NCBI GenBank assembly: GCA_020353135.1
Contig: CP070688.1
Coordinates: forward strand, 4,170,492-4,192,058
Reading direction: 5' to 3'
DNA from: Chloroflexota bacterium
GTDB lineage: Bacteria; Chloroflexota; Anaerolineae; Promineifilales; Promineifilaceae
DNA length: 21,567 nt
Both the position numbers and the translations under genes were made by a program. Under the pieces are notes generated by a model, which saw only the letters and a list, made by a program, of their open reading frames with translations, had not been told where the DNA came from and did no database searches. Position 1 is the first letter of the stretch, and every line of letters starts with the position of its first letter. Below are positions 1 to 8,741 of the stretch, one piece after another.

Positions 1-788
1 TCAACCTCGACATTGTCCGCCTCACGCTGGGCATAAATCGGCTCATGAAGCACCTTGCGGTTGCGATTAACATAGCGCACAAATGACTTGAGACCGCCCT
101 CGAAGTAGAAACTCATCATCTTGGGAGGGACAGAACGCTCATCACGTAGGCTGATAAACACGCCCTTAGTGACAAAGGCCATCTCTCTGAAACGCACCAG
201 AAGCGCTTCGAATCGATAGTCGACATCGCCGACGAATATGGAGTCGTCAAACTTAAATGTAGACGATGTATAGGTCTCTTTGTCCGTGCGCGGAATCCTC
301 TTGAGCTTCTTTACCGGCGCCACTGGTAGACCCTTTTCGTACCGCTGCCAATAGATCCCGCCGTCTCGCTTCACGGTTACTTCCATCCATTCCGAAAGGG
401 CGTTAACCGCAGCCGCACCGACACCATGCAATCCGCCGGAGACCTTATAAGCCGCCTCGTCGAACTTGCCGCCAGCGTGCAACATCGTCATCACTACCTG
501 CAGCGCCGAAACACCTTCGGTCGGATGTTTGGCCACAGGAATGCCGATGCCATTGTCAAACACAGTGACGCTCGAATCGGCGTTTATCGTTACCTCAATC
601 CGGTCGCAACGGCCGGCAAGAGCCTCGTCAATTGAGTTGTCGACGATCTCATATACCAGGTGATGAAGGGCCTTTGTGTCCGTGCCGCCGACGTACATTC
701 CCGGTCGGCGACGGACTGCCTCCAGCCCCTTAAGAACCTGGATACTATGTGCATCATATTCTGACGCACGTGATTTGCTTTTGGCCAT
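1..788 (-). CDS. gyrB: DNA gyrase subunit B / topoisomerase IV subunit B, N-terminal part (runs off left edge)
   Basis: ATPase subunit of a type IIA topoisomerase, which uses ATP to pass one DNA duplex through another. The frame is open from ATG at 788 to base 1, giving 262 residues and no stop. The GHKL ATP-binding fold is plain: [12 protein letters not shown] (E47 and N51, the base activator and Mg2+ ligand), FDNGIGIPV (D78 contacts adenine) and [13 protein letters not shown] (ATP lid, about 118-130), followed by the start of the transducer domain. A GAGG Shine-Dalgarno lies 8 nt upstream of the ATG. The gene is 83 nt downstream of a membrane-protein gene on the same strand and may be read from it. 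Many bacteria carry two paralogues (GyrB and ParE), and the regions that separate them lie outside the window, so the symbol is provisional. Confidence 0.93.
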   Translation of the reverse strand, partial: MAKSKSRASEYDAHSIQVLKGLEAVRRRPGMYVGGTDTKALHHLVYEIVDNSIDEALAGRCDRIEVTINADSSVTVFDNGIGIPVAKHPTEGVSALQVVMTMLHAGGKFDEAAYKVSGGLHGVGAAAVNALSEWMEVTVKRDGGIYWQRYEKGLPVAPVKKLKRIPRTDKETYTSSTFKFDDSIFVGDVDYRFEALLVRFREMAFVTKGVFISLRDERSVPPKMMSFYFEGGLKSFVRYVNRNRKVLHEPIYAQREADNVEV

Positions 789-871
789 GAATCTTCCTCA
801 ATAAGAATGATATCCACTAAACTCGAACTACGTGCTAACCGGCGATCTTCATGCGATCTTGCGGGCCGAGC

Positions 872-1822
872 CTAGATTGCGGCCGTATCGCCGTGTTCAA
901 CCGCCCATCGATCCCGATAGAATACAAAGACTGCACCCGCCAAAGCCGTACTAATAAAAGCATGACCGACTATGCTCACCATAGTCAGCCAGGAGCCATC
1001 ATCGGCCAATTGCCATAACAAGTTGGTCCCTCCCCCAATGAGGATGACTATCAAAAGCAGATTCATTGTCTGCAAGGCGTTGCCGTGAACAAGGCGCACG
1101 CTCTCCCACACTGCTCTTAAAAGGGGCCGACCGTTTAAGACGATACCGGGCACCGATAGGCTCAAATAAGTAACCACCAGCACGAATCCGGCCAACATGA
1201 CCAATACAAACATGCTCCCGGCGAGAATGCCGACCAGAAACGCTATTGGCAGAAGCGGCAGCCAGACCATGAACAGAATCACCAGGAAGATGAGGCCAAG
1301 CCCAAACAAACGGACAGCGCTCCTGAGCACGGCGACGCCAAAAGCAAGGAGAGTGGCCGGCTTCTCTTCGACAGGCTTCATAGCCAGGCCAATTGTGCCC
1401 AGGTATAGCGCCGCAAGGAATAAGCCTACCATCGTAAGTGCAACCATGACCGCCAACCACAAGCCCGCTCCATTGAGTTCATACACCTGCGTGGGAATCG
1501 GTGTCTTCTCTGGTATCGCCCCACTCATCAGCGCTGGAATCCCTATCAGGGGCACGCTAAGTCCCGTCAATACATTTACTTGCGAGGCAATATCAATCAG
1601 CTGAGTCACAGCCCCTTGCAACTCGGGTTCTTCAAGCAATGCGGCCAGGTTTCTTTCCGCCAGTTGAGCGATGCTTAACCGGGGCCCTAGCCAATAGAAT
1701 AGGTCCACCATTATCGGCAGGACAATTAGCCATATATGAGCGGTTGTGAGCTCGAGTCCGGCCGTCAAGGTCGCGATTACTCCTGGTGGAGCCTGAGGTT
1801 GTTGTTCTACGGCTTTCTTCAT
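872..1822 (-). CDS. polytopic membrane protein of unknown function
   Basis: A 316-aa integral membrane protein I cannot assign to a characterised family. After a short hydrophilic N-terminus it shows about seven hydrophobic stretches: roughly residues 22-45, 85-107, 121-150, 163-190, 192-225, 250-272 and 280-302. The C-terminus, after the last helix, is charged. The loop near residue 235 (RPLLRAVWESVRLVHGN) followed by a helix resembles large hydrophobic bacterial membrane proteins that have only DUF names. Start at ATG 1822; a GAGTGG about 8 nt upstream is a weak ribosome site. It is divergent from moxR, with 164 nt between the starts, and lies just upstream of gyrB on the same strand. No catalytic motif is visible. 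It is clearly coding, but its function is unknown. Confidence 0.8.
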   Translation of the reverse strand: MKKAVEQQPQAPPGVIATLTAGLELTTAHIWLIVLPIMVDLFYWLGPRLSIAQLAERNLAALLEEPELQGAVTQLIDIASQVNVLTGLSVPLIGIPALMSGAIPEKTPIPTQVYELNGAGLWLAVMVALTMVGLFLAALYLGTIGLAMKPVEEKPATLLAFGVAVLRSAVRLFGLGLIFLVILFMVWLPLLPIAFLVGILAGSMFVLVMLAGFVLVVTYLSLSVPGIVLNGRPLLRAVWESVRLVHGNALQTMNLLLIVILIGGGTNLLWQLADDGSWLTMVSIVGHAFISTALAGAVFVFYRDRWAVEHGDTAAI

Positions 1823-1902
1823 AGATAACCACTCAATTCTACCACAGCCAGACTAGGGCTGCGAAAATGTAACCCACATTATATGGCTGATGCGGGTGGC
1901 TC

Positions 1903-1911
1903 TGGTATACT
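1903..1911 (+). promoter_or_regulatory. extended -10 promoter for the moxR-DUF58 operon
   Basis: TGG-TATACT fits the extended -10 form TGnTATAAT with one mismatch. No good -35 hexamer is seen 17 nt upstream, as is common for extended -10 promoters. It lies about 75 nt before the moxR start. The same TGG+hexamer style recurs at other intergenic sites in this window, which supports the call. Confidence 0.45.
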
Positions 1912-1986
1912 TCGGCTTGCCCGTTCGAGGCGCTTACTACGGTACCGAACTTCCGGTGATTGAACACACCTTCTAGGAGCGAGACT

Positions 1987-2937
1987 ATGTCTGATGTACA
2001 GGCAGTGGCATCACGCCTTGTCGATAATATTGAACGCGTAATAGTCGGAAAGCGAGCCTCGGTCCAGCTTACCGTGTTGGGCCTACTTGCCCAGGGGCAC
2101 ATGCTGATTGAGGATGTACCTGGAACCGGCAAAACCGTGTTGGCCAAATCAGTTGCTAGGTCGGTAGGCTGTGAATTTCAGCGGATTCAGTTTACCCCTG
2201 ACATGCTTCCGACCGATGTCACTGGCGTCTCGGTCTTCAACCAGAAGACAAGGGAGTTTGAATTTCGGCCTGGACCGATTCACGCTCAGATAGTCCTGGC
2301 CGACGAGATAAATCGAGCCACGCCAAAAACGCAATCTGCGCTGCTTGAAGCGATGGAGGAACGTCAGGTTACCGTGGATGGCACAACCTACCCTCTTACC
2401 CCACCCTTCATGGTTCTGGCGACTCAAAATCCCATCGAGTATGAGGGCACGTTTCCGCTGCCGGAGGCCCAACTCGACCGCTTCTTGCTCCGGATTGAGT
2501 TAGGTTACCCTGCCAAGGACGAAGAGATCGAAATCCTGGACCGCCAACAGTTCGTCCATCCTATTGATGAGTTAGGGCAGGCTGTCACTACCGAAGAACT
2601 ACTGGCGGCGCAAAAGGCGATCCGTGAAATCTATTTGGACTCGCTTGTCAAAGAGTACGTAGTCGAGATCGCTCGCCGCACGCGCATCCACCCTGACGTA
2701 TACCTTGGGGCTAGTTCGCGCGGCGCGCTGGCAATTTACCGGCTGAGCCAGGCCAGAGCGGCGATGTTCGGCCGTGATTTTGTTTTGCCGGACGACGTGA
2801 AGGCCCTGGCCGAGGCCTCGCTTGGTCATCGGATTATCGTTGGTCCGGCCGCGCGCATCAAGGATGTCGAGCCGAGCACTATTGTCCAGGACATACTAGA
2901 CAATCTGCCGGTGCCAGGCGCGCAGGTGACCAGTTAG
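1987..2937 (+). CDS. MoxR-family AAA+ ATPase
   Basis: A 316-aa AAA+ ATPase of the MoxR family, thought to act as a chaperone that remodels or activates partner proteins, often ones with von Willebrand A or DUF58 folds. Visible elements are Walker A GTGKT at residues 46-50, Walker B VLADEIN with D106/E107, sensor-1 LATQNP at 144-149, and the family signature [11 protein letters not shown] with its arginine at 165. The C-terminal lid carries the usual [17 protein letters not shown] segment. I start at ATG 1987 because AGGAG sits 7 nt upstream; an in-frame TTG at 1960 lies before that site and is unlikely. The stop is two bases before the next gene, so the two are translated as a unit. Family and length are typical. 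Confidence 0.95.
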   Translation: MSDVQAVASRLVDNIERVIVGKRASVQLTVLGLLAQGHMLIEDVPGTGKTVLAKSVARSVGCEFQRIQFTPDMLPTDVTGVSVFNQKTREFEFRPGPIHAQIVLADEINRATPKTQSALLEAMEERQVTVDGTTYPLTPPFMVLATQNPIEYEGTFPLPEAQLDRFLLRIELGYPAKDEEIEILDRQQFVHPIDELGQAVTTEELLAAQKAIREIYLDSLVKEYVVEIARRTRIHPDVYLGASSRGALAIYRLSQARAAMFGRDFVLPDDVKALAEASLGHRIIVGPAARIKDVEPSTIVQDILDNLPVPGAQVTS

Positions 2938-2939
2938 CT

Positions 2940-4250
2940 ATGCTTAGACAGCGAAGAACCGGCGTCATCGTCATCGGCATCCTGGCTCTCGTCGGAGGCC
3001 TCGCGACCGGGCGGGACATCTTCTTCAATCTCACCTATTTGATAGCCTTACTGCTGATAGTCTCATTCTTCTGGGCCTGGAGCAACATAAATTGGGTGCA
3101 TCTTTCTCGCCTCACCCGAACACGAAGGACCCAGGTAGGGCGACCCATGGAAGAGCGGTTTAGCGTCCGCAATACGAGTATTATTCCCAAGCTGTGGATC
3201 GAAGTGCGCGACCATTCTTCTTTGCCTGGTCATTTGAGCAGCAAAGTCGTTAACGCGCTTGGATCTCGGGCCAGCTTCACCTGGCGGGTCAATACGGTTT
3301 GCCGCCGCCGCGGCCGTTACCGACTAGGCCCGATTCAGTTGAGTACCAGCGATCCTTTTGGATTGTTCCCTTTTGAGCGCGATCTGACCCCGACGACAAA
3401 CGTCGTCGTTTACCCTATGACAGTTGATATCCAGCAATTCGCGCTGCCAATTGGCATTTTGCCGGGCGGCGACGCGGTGCGCCGGCGAACACACTATGTA
3501 ACTACGAATGCGGCCGGCGTTCGCGACTATGCCCCGGGCGACAGTTACAGTCGCATCCACTGGAAAAGCACTGCCCGCAGAGATCGGCTAATCGTCAAGG
3601 AGTTTGAACTAGACCCGCTGGCTGATATCTGGATCGTGGCCGATATGGCCATTTTCAGTCATGTCTCTTCTAATGTCGATCAGGACCCGGCCTCCGAATC
3701 CGTCGAGGTAGGACAGATTCCTAGCTGGCTGCGACTACAGGAAGACGAATACCAGCTACCTGATGCTTCTGAGGAATATACGGTTACAGTTGCGGCATCG
3801 TTGGCGCAATACTTCTTGAGGCGGGACCGGGCGGTCGGGTTACTTGCCTATGGGCAATCCCACGAAGTCATTCAACCTGATCGCGGCGAGCGCCAGACCA
3901 ACAGGATCCTAGAGACGCTGGCCGTTTTGAGAGCCGCAGGTCAGGTTGCCATCCAGGATGTTCTGGATGCGGAGTCGCAGATATTCCCCAGAGGTACGAC
4001 GGTCATCGTAATCTCCCCGAGCGTGCAAGAAGCTTTCGCAACCACTATGCGCCAGCTGGCGCGCCGTGGCCTTCGTGCGGTCCCGATCCTAATAGATCCC
4101 GAGTCTTTTGGCGGCCGCCACTCAGCCGTCCCGTTGGCCAATATGATGCAGGCCAGCAATTTGATCACCTATCTTGTGCGCTGCGGAGACGATTTGGCGG
4201 GTGTACTGAGTGCCGGCAAGCTTCGTTCCCACTACCATGCGGTTAGCTAG
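2940..4250 (+). CDS. DUF58 domain-containing membrane protein
   Basis: A 436-aa DUF58 protein. Two hydrophobic segments (about 8-23 and 31-47) anchor it in the membrane. The family signature follows at about 195-220: RDYAPGDSYSRIHWKSTARR, then VKEFE. The remaining part has the alternating pattern of a von Willebrand A-like fold (IWIVADMAIF; TVIVISPS). The ATG is two bases after the moxR stop with only a poor ribosome site (an AGGTGA about 8 nt upstream), so translational coupling to moxR is likely. MoxR-DUF58 pairs are widespread and are linked to assembly or stress functions; the exact role is unknown. A transglutaminase-like membrane protein often follows DUF58, but here the next gene is convergent, so this locus is reduced to two genes. 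Confidence 0.93.
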   Translation: MLRQRRTGVIVIGILALVGGLATGRDIFFNLTYLIALLLIVSFFWAWSNINWVHLSRLTRTRRTQVGRPMEERFSVRNTSIIPKLWIEVRDHSSLPGHLSSKVVNALGSRASFTWRVNTVCRRRGRYRLGPIQLSTSDPFGLFPFERDLTPTTNVVVYPMTVDIQQFALPIGILPGGDAVRRRTHYVTTNAAGVRDYAPGDSYSRIHWKSTARRDRLIVKEFELDPLADIWIVADMAIFSHVSSNVDQDPASESVEVGQIPSWLRLQEDEYQLPDASEEYTVTVAASLAQYFLRRDRAVGLLAYGQSHEVIQPDRGERQTNRILETLAVLRAAGQVAIQDVLDAESQIFPRGTTVIVISPSVQEAFATTMRQLARRGLRAVPILIDPESFGGRHSAVPLANMMQASNLITYLVRCGDDLAGVLSAGKLRSHYHAVS

Positions 4251-4259
4251 GACGGGTTT

Positions 4260-6296
4260 CTATCCTCGTCTTCTGATTGCCAATGCTCCAACTAGGGCCG
4301 CCACGGCGACCAGCGCGAATATCCAGGCCCCGATGACTCCCGTGTTATCTGTATCTGGCGTCGAGGAGCTTCGAGCCTCCACCGTTTCTGAAATTACTGA
4401 CGCCTCAGTAGCCTCTGCTAACTCGTCCGTGGTCCGCGTCTCATTTTGAGCCGCGCTGATCGGTGTTGCCTCGGGCAAAGCGGTTGCTGATCGTTCCACG
4501 AGAGCCAGGGTTGTCGGGCTGGGCGGGCTGGTTGCCCGAACTGTGGACGGTAACGGCGCCGGTTCTGCCGCCGGATCAAAATCAAGTACCACATATGGCA
4601 CATCATGATCGGACGACCGAAAACCCAGATTCGCACTATCGCCTGAGTCGCCCAAAGTGAACGGGAAGTCAGCATTATTGTGTAGTATTGAGGCTTGGAT
4701 GATGAATTCGCTGAGCGTCGGCGAGATCAGGATCCAGTCGATCAACTGCGATGAGCCGTCGAAAATGTAACTGTACCTTTGAACATCAGGTAACTCCGCC
4801 AGTGCGTCAACCAGTCTCGTTCCAGCAAGTAACGTCTCCATAACCTCGGAACCGTCATAGTCGTTGAAATCACCTAGGACGATCAGGTGGCTGTCTGGGT
4901 CGGCCGCCTGTGTCTCCCTCACTATCTGGTTCAAATGCTGGGCCTGAGCCAGGCGCCAGGGAGCGGTTTCCATTGCGCCTTCGCGTTTAGACTTTAGATG
5001 ATTGACCAGTAAGACGAAGCGACGTCCATCGATAGAGACATCTACCTGAAGAGGTGGCCGGGAATGAAGCGGCTGCTGGCCGTCCCTGCACTCTGCTTCT
5101 GAATCGAATACTCCAGTGTCTTGCTCGCTACATGCCTGTCTCAAAGAAATGCGGCGAACCTCTACTCTTCCTGGTTTGCTGAGTAGAGCCTGCTCAGCGC
5201 CTCTGGCGTCCGGGCTTTCCAGATGACTGATTTCGTACTCAAAGCCGCACGGTTCAGACAGCCTGGTCACCAAGCGGCCCAGAAGCTCACGATTCTCAAC
5301 CTCCTGCAAACCGAGCAACTCGGGACAGCCCAAATTGGCACTAATGGTCGCGGCCACCTTAGAAGTCTTTAGGGTAACTTCTACTTTAGACGGTTTTGGT
5401 TCTGCAGTTCCGCCCGTGTCATCCTGGGTGTCGAAGTAATTATTGACGTTGAAGGTGGCGATGACGACGCTTCCTGAAGGGACCTCAGGCGGCTCCGACG
5501 CAGACCCTTGCTCCTGTCTCATGACCGACAGCTCGACCGGATCCTGGTACACAATCTTGAATCGATCGAAGTGGTAAGTGAGCGGCCCAACTAGCCCGGT
5601 AACTTCGTCGCCATGAGCCACATCAGGCATGCTGTCGCAGTTAACATCCGATCGATGCAGCACGCCAATGATCTGCCCGGCCGGATCGCTAGCTTCTCTA
5701 ACCAGAACTCGCTCCACGCCTGTATCCTTCCGCACCACGCTGAAGCCGCAGCCGACGTGTGCAGGTCCGACCACCGAAGAAGGTGGCAGCGACACGCGCA
5801 TCGCTTCGTATCTCTCCAAATAGCCGGCCGATTCCTCGTTTTCGGCCGGCGGGTCTATTTCCGCAGGAGCGGGCAATGGGTGGTTCCGGCTCTCTATGGA
5901 GATGAAAAGATCGTTGTTGTCCAGTTCCGTCAGTCCGTAGAACTCAGTCACGCGGCCGTGCACGCGGACGACATCGCCGACTGCTACGCTCGGCCACCGG
6001 GCGCCTACGAAGAGGGCCAGGCCGTCAGACGTCAGCGGGTCGCCATCCTCCAAACCGGGCAGATCTTGAACGTACACCGTGTAGAAGCGAGTGCCTCGTG
6101 AATTCTCGTCTTCCAGGATACCAGTAACGATGCCGCTGAAACTGACAAAACGTTCCAAATACTCGGATTCGGTCCCACGCCCTTGAATCTGGCCAATGGG
6201 CATTGTGCCTTGGGCCGCCGCCGACCGGGCGCAGGCGACGATGACAAACGCTATGAATAAGGCCTTGCCCGCACTCCGCAGCCCACAGCCAAACAT
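4260..6296 (-). CDS. secreted, C-terminally anchored ExeM/NucH-like nuclease (EEP fold)
   Basis: A 678-aa exported nuclease. It has a signal peptide at 1-28 (hydrophobic core then ARSAAAQG). An OB-fold-like region of the NucH/ExeM type follows at about 45-135, and possibly a second at 160-255. The endonuclease/exonuclease/phosphatase domain is at about 276-573. The expected catalytic set is present: N283 (ATFNVNN), E332 (LQEVEN), H433 (VNHLKS), D486/N488 (LGDFND), D520 (LIDWI) and D563-H564 (SSDHD). A Ser/Thr/Pro/Glu-rich spacer (575-650) leads to one membrane helix (about 654-673) and a basic tail RRRG. The enzyme should therefore display on the outer face and may degrade extracellular DNA, for phosphate or nucleotide scavenging or biofilm turnover. 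Start ATG 6296 has GGAG about 10 nt upstream. It is convergent with the DUF58 gene, nine bases apart. Confidence 0.92.
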   Translation of the reverse strand: MFGCGLRSAGKALFIAFVIVACARSAAAQGTMPIGQIQGRGTESEYLERFVSFSGIVTGILEDENSRGTRFYTVYVQDLPGLEDGDPLTSDGLALFVGARWPSVAVGDVVRVHGRVTEFYGLTELDNNDLFISIESRNHPLPAPAEIDPPAENEESAGYLERYEAMRVSLPPSSVVGPAHVGCGFSVVRKDTGVERVLVREASDPAGQIIGVLHRSDVNCDSMPDVAHGDEVTGLVGPLTYHFDRFKIVYQDPVELSVMRQEQGSASEPPEVPSGSVVIATFNVNNYFDTQDDTGGTAEPKPSKVEVTLKTSKVAATISANLGCPELLGLQEVENRELLGRLVTRLSEPCGFEYEISHLESPDARGAEQALLSKPGRVEVRRISLRQACSEQDTGVFDSEAECRDGQQPLHSRPPLQVDVSIDGRRFVLLVNHLKSKREGAMETAPWRLAQAQHLNQIVRETQAADPDSHLIVLGDFNDYDGSEVMETLLAGTRLVDALAELPDVQRYSYIFDGSSQLIDWILISPTLSEFIIQASILHNNADFPFTLGDSGDSANLGFRSSDHDVPYVVLDFDPAAEPAPLPSTVRATSPPSPTTLALVERSATALPEATPISAAQNETRTTDELAEATEASVISETVEARSSSTPDTDNTGVIGAWIFALVAVAALVGALAIRRRG

Positions 6297-6368
6297 GGTT
6301 CCCTACTCCTTTTCTCCGCGTCGAAAAGCAGCGCTCTGCACCACCATCCGTGTTACGCAGCTTAGAAG

Positions 6369-6397
6369 ATTATGATACGAATAAGTGTGCCGCGCAA
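6369..6397 (-). promoter_or_regulatory. promoter of the secreted nuclease gene
   Basis: On the minus strand TTGCGC (6392-6397) and CATAAT (6369-6374) are separated by exactly 17 bases. They lie about 75 nt upstream of the nuclease ATG. Both hexamers are close to the housekeeping sigma consensus (4/6 and 5/6). Confidence 0.5.
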
Positions 6398-6453
6398 GCC
6401 CGATGACCTGGTCACAGATTGGCTATGGCTGGGGCAATTGGAGACGTCACTTG

Positions 6454-6462
6454 TGGTACAAT
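6454..6462 (+). promoter_or_regulatory. extended -10 promoter for the YtfJ-like pair
   Basis: TGG-TACAAT, an extended -10 with one mismatch in the hexamer, sits 54 nt before the first gene of the pair. There is no clear -35 element. It points the opposite way from the nuclease promoter in the same intergenic region. Confidence 0.45.
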
Positions 6463-6516
6463 CGCCGTGAGGACAGTTCAGGTTATCCGATGTTTTCTGT
6501 TCGCAGGAGTGTTTAC

Positions 6517-6807
6517 ATGGCTCAAATCGGGAATTTCATTCGATACACCACCTCTTCTGGCCAACCCATAGAAAAGGGAAACGTCGTGGTCACGCCAATT
6601 TCGGGCGCTTTGCGCTTAAATCTCCCCTTTTTCAACTACGTTTGGAGTCGGCCTGTCGCGGTGCTGGTGGAAGAAGGCGACAGCAGCAAGAAGCTGCCAA
6701 TCGTGGACGTGACGCTGCTAGCACAGGCAGCCCTTTTCGGCATCGGGCTGTCCGCAACTATTTTAACAATTCTCGCTTCCCGGGCGAGCAAAAAGCGGAA
6801 TGAGTAG
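6517..6807 (+). CDS. small membrane-anchored protein, degenerate YtfJ/GerW-like paralogue
   Basis: A 96-aa protein with no recognised name. I start at ATG 6517 because AGGAG lies 7 nt before it; longer in-frame starts at 6385 and 6490 have no such site. Its core, VVVTPISGALRL ... RPVAVLVE ... LPIVDVT, parallels the next protein's TVITASEARVGL ... RPVAIIEI ... EPIIDPT. Both end with one hydrophobic helix (here about 71-87) and a basic tail (ASKKRNE). It lacks the glycine-rich insert of the YtfJ family. I therefore read it as a shortened, diverged paralogue forming an operon with its neighbour 32 nt downstream. The similarity was judged by eye; the function is unknown. Confidence 0.72.
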   Translation: MAQIGNFIRYTTSSGQPIEKGNVVVTPISGALRLNLPFFNYVWSRPVAVLVEEGDSSKKLPIVDVTLLAQAALFGIGLSATILTILASRASKKRNE

Positions 6808-6839
6808 ATGACCCCACATGGGTCCAAAAGGAGTTACGC

Positions 6840-7265
6840 ATGAGCAAGGATTTTGAGATTATCGCCGACAAGATATCGAGCCAGGACAAAGGAATTGAGC
6901 TACTTGAGAGGCTGGCCGACGTTGGAGGTCCAGGCGCTGTCTTCGGCGCACCGGTCGAGAGTGGAGAATACACGGTAATCACCGCCTCTGAAGCGCGCGT
7001 CGGCCTGGTTTATGGCTATGGCGGCGGAGGGGGTACCGATTCCAGTGACGGCGACGATGCCGAGTCCGGTTCCTCAGGCTTTGGCGGTGGCGGAGGAGGA
7101 GGCGGAGCGGCCGTGGCCAGACCCGTGGCTATCATCGAGATCGGTCCCAATGGAGCGCGTGTCGAGCCGATAATCGATCCAACCAAGATCGCCCTGGCTT
7201 TCTTCACTACTTTGCTCAGCATCTTCACGATGGGCGCTAAAATGCGTCGCGCGCTAAGGCGATGA
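6840..7265 (+). CDS. YtfJ/GerW-family (spore protein YtfJ-like) membrane-anchored protein
   Basis: A 141-aa protein with the architecture of the YtfJ/GerW family. It begins with an N-terminal helix and a GAVFGAPVESGEYTVIT strand pair. ARVGLVYGYGGGGG and a Ser/Asp/Gly-rich linker with a run of eight glycines follow (about 60-88). The ending is RPVAIIEIGPNGARVEPI, then a hydrophobic helix (about 118-135) and a basic tail MRRALRR. In Bacillus this family is linked to spores, yet members occur in many non-sporulating bacteria where their role is not known. AAGGAG 7 nt before the ATG makes the start firm. It is the second gene of a two-gene operon. The C-terminal membrane helix is not something I associate with the Bacillus form. 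Confidence 0.8.
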   Translation: MSKDFEIIADKISSQDKGIELLERLADVGGPGAVFGAPVESGEYTVITASEARVGLVYGYGGGGGTDSSDGDDAESGSSGFGGGGGGGGAAVARPVAIIEIGPNGARVEPIIDPTKIALAFFTTLLSIFTMGAKMRRALRR

Positions 7266-7277
7266 GCTGAACTCTGG

Positions 7278-8741
7278 CTACTGGCGTCCGTAAGGGTACC
7301 AGAACTCCTTCGGCGTGTCGTCAAAATCCCAGTGCACGTGCTTCGTCTCAAGAAAGCTCTCAAGGCCTTCTTCGCCTAATTCTCGGGCATTTCCGCTCAT
7401 TTTCATGCCGCCAAAGGGGCCGCCATAATTGTCGGTCAGTGGATCATTGATCCAGACCGTACCGGCTCTCACTTCCTCGAAGAAGCGCTTGGCAAAGTTC
7501 GCGTCGTTCGTCCGGAGGCACGCCCCAAGTCCATAGGCGCTGTCATTGACCAGACGAATCGCTTCGTCGAAGTCGCGGTAGGCCATGATTGGGATCGTTG
7601 GGCCGAAGGTCTCGTCGCGCATGCAAATCATGCTGTGGTCCACGTTGGTCAACACGGTTGGCTCGTAGTAGAAGCCACGCGAGAATCCGTTCGGTCGCCG
7701 GCCGCCCGTCAGGATCTTGGCCCCCCGCTCCACCGCATTGGCCATGTGATTCTCGACTTTCTGCCGATATTTAGGATCGGCCATCGGCCCCAGATCCGTA
7801 TCAGATTCGATACCAGGGCCAAGCTTTAGATCGGTCACAAATTCGGCCATCGCTGAAGCGAAGGGTTTTAGCATCTGCTCCTGCACATAAACGCGTTCAG
7901 TTGACGTGCAGACCTGGCCCGTATTTATGAGGGCCGCATACGAAATGGCTTCGACGGCCGTCTCAATGTCGGCGTCTGGGGCCACCACAAAGGCGTCCTT
8001 GCCGCCCAGTTCCAGGTGAGTCCGCTTCATACTGTCGGCCGCAATATGGGCGATGCGCTGGCCGACCGCCGTCGAACCTGTAAAGGCAATGACCGGGACC
8101 TCGGGGTGTCTGACCAACGCCTCCCCAGCTCGCGCCCCGCCAGTCACGACATTGAAAACACCGGCCGGGAGATGATCAAAGGCCAGTTCGGCCAGCAGTA
8201 GTGTTGCCAGCGGTGTTTGCTCGGCCGGTTTGACGATCACAGTGTTGCCGGCCGCAAGTGCTGGAGCTACTTTCCAGATCATGAGCAGCAACGGGTAGTT
8301 GAAGGGGATGATGCAAGCCACGACACCATATGGCTCCTTCATCACAAAATTGAATTGGCTGCGTTCGGCGGGCGCAAGCAGCCGGCCGCGATAAGTGCGG
8401 GCCATCTCGGCGTAGTAGTCTAGCGTTCCGATCACCCACTCAACTTCCTCTTCGTTCTCGGGCAGCGGTTTACCCTCTTCCAGGGTTAACAGCCGCGCCA
8501 CTTCATCGGAATTTTCACGTATTTTGCGGGCAGCTTCGTGAAGCATTTCGGCCCGTTCCAGGCCCGTTATCCACCGCCACTCATCAAATGCGAGCTTCGC
8601 CGTATCGACTGCCCGTCCTGCGTCCACCTCGTCGGCGTACGGAACTTCATCCAGAACGTCCTCCGTTGCTGGATCCAATATCGCGGTAACCTCGCCGCTG
8701 TTACCCTCGACCCAGTTTCCACCTATGTACATCTTCCTCAT
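7278..8741 (-). CDS. aldehyde dehydrogenase family protein, NAD(P)+-dependent
   Basis: A 487-aa enzyme of the aldehyde dehydrogenase superfamily, oxidising an aldehyde to its carboxylate with NAD(P)+. Key residues are all in place: oxyanion Asn148 (IPFNYP), cofactor-binding Lys171 (VIVKPAEQTP), FTGSTAVGQ at 220-228, general base Glu244 (LELGGKD) and the catalytic nucleophile Cys278 (NTGQVCTS). Length is normal for the family. The overall look is that of betaine-aldehyde or aminobutyraldehyde dehydrogenases, but substrate cannot be read from sequence alone. Start ATG 8741 has GAGGTG 5 nt upstream. It is divergent from lon and convergent with the YtfJ-like pair, so it is probably transcribed alone. 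Confidence 0.95.
   Translation of the reverse strand: MRKMYIGGNWVEGNSGEVTAILDPATEDVLDEVPYADEVDAGRAVDTAKLAFDEWRWITGLERAEMLHEAARKIRENSDEVARLLTLEEGKPLPENEEEVEWVIGTLDYYAEMARTYRGRLLAPAERSQFNFVMKEPYGVVACIIPFNYPLLLMIWKVAPALAAGNTVIVKPAEQTPLATLLLAELAFDHLPAGVFNVVTGGARAGEALVRHPEVPVIAFTGSTAVGQRIAHIAADSMKRTHLELGGKDAFVVAPDADIETAVEAISYAALINTGQVCTSTERVYVQEQMLKPFASAMAEFVTDLKLGPGIESDTDLGPMADPKYRQKVENHMANAVERGAKILTGGRRPNGFSRGFYYEPTVLTNVDHSMICMRDETFGPTIPIMAYRDFDEAIRLVNDSAYGLGACLRTNDANFAKRFFEEVRAGTVWINDPLTDNYGGPFGGMKMSGNARELGEEGLESFLETKHVHWDFDDTPKEFWYPYGRQ

Noticed and set aside
1960..1986. TTG start giving a longer MoxR
   Set aside because: It lies upstream of the AGGAG that serves ATG 1987, and the extra residues are not part of the family.
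7016..7363. Minus-strand open frame with a long proline run
   Set aside because: The proline run is the complement of the glycine codons of the YtfJ-like protein; no ribosome site or domain.
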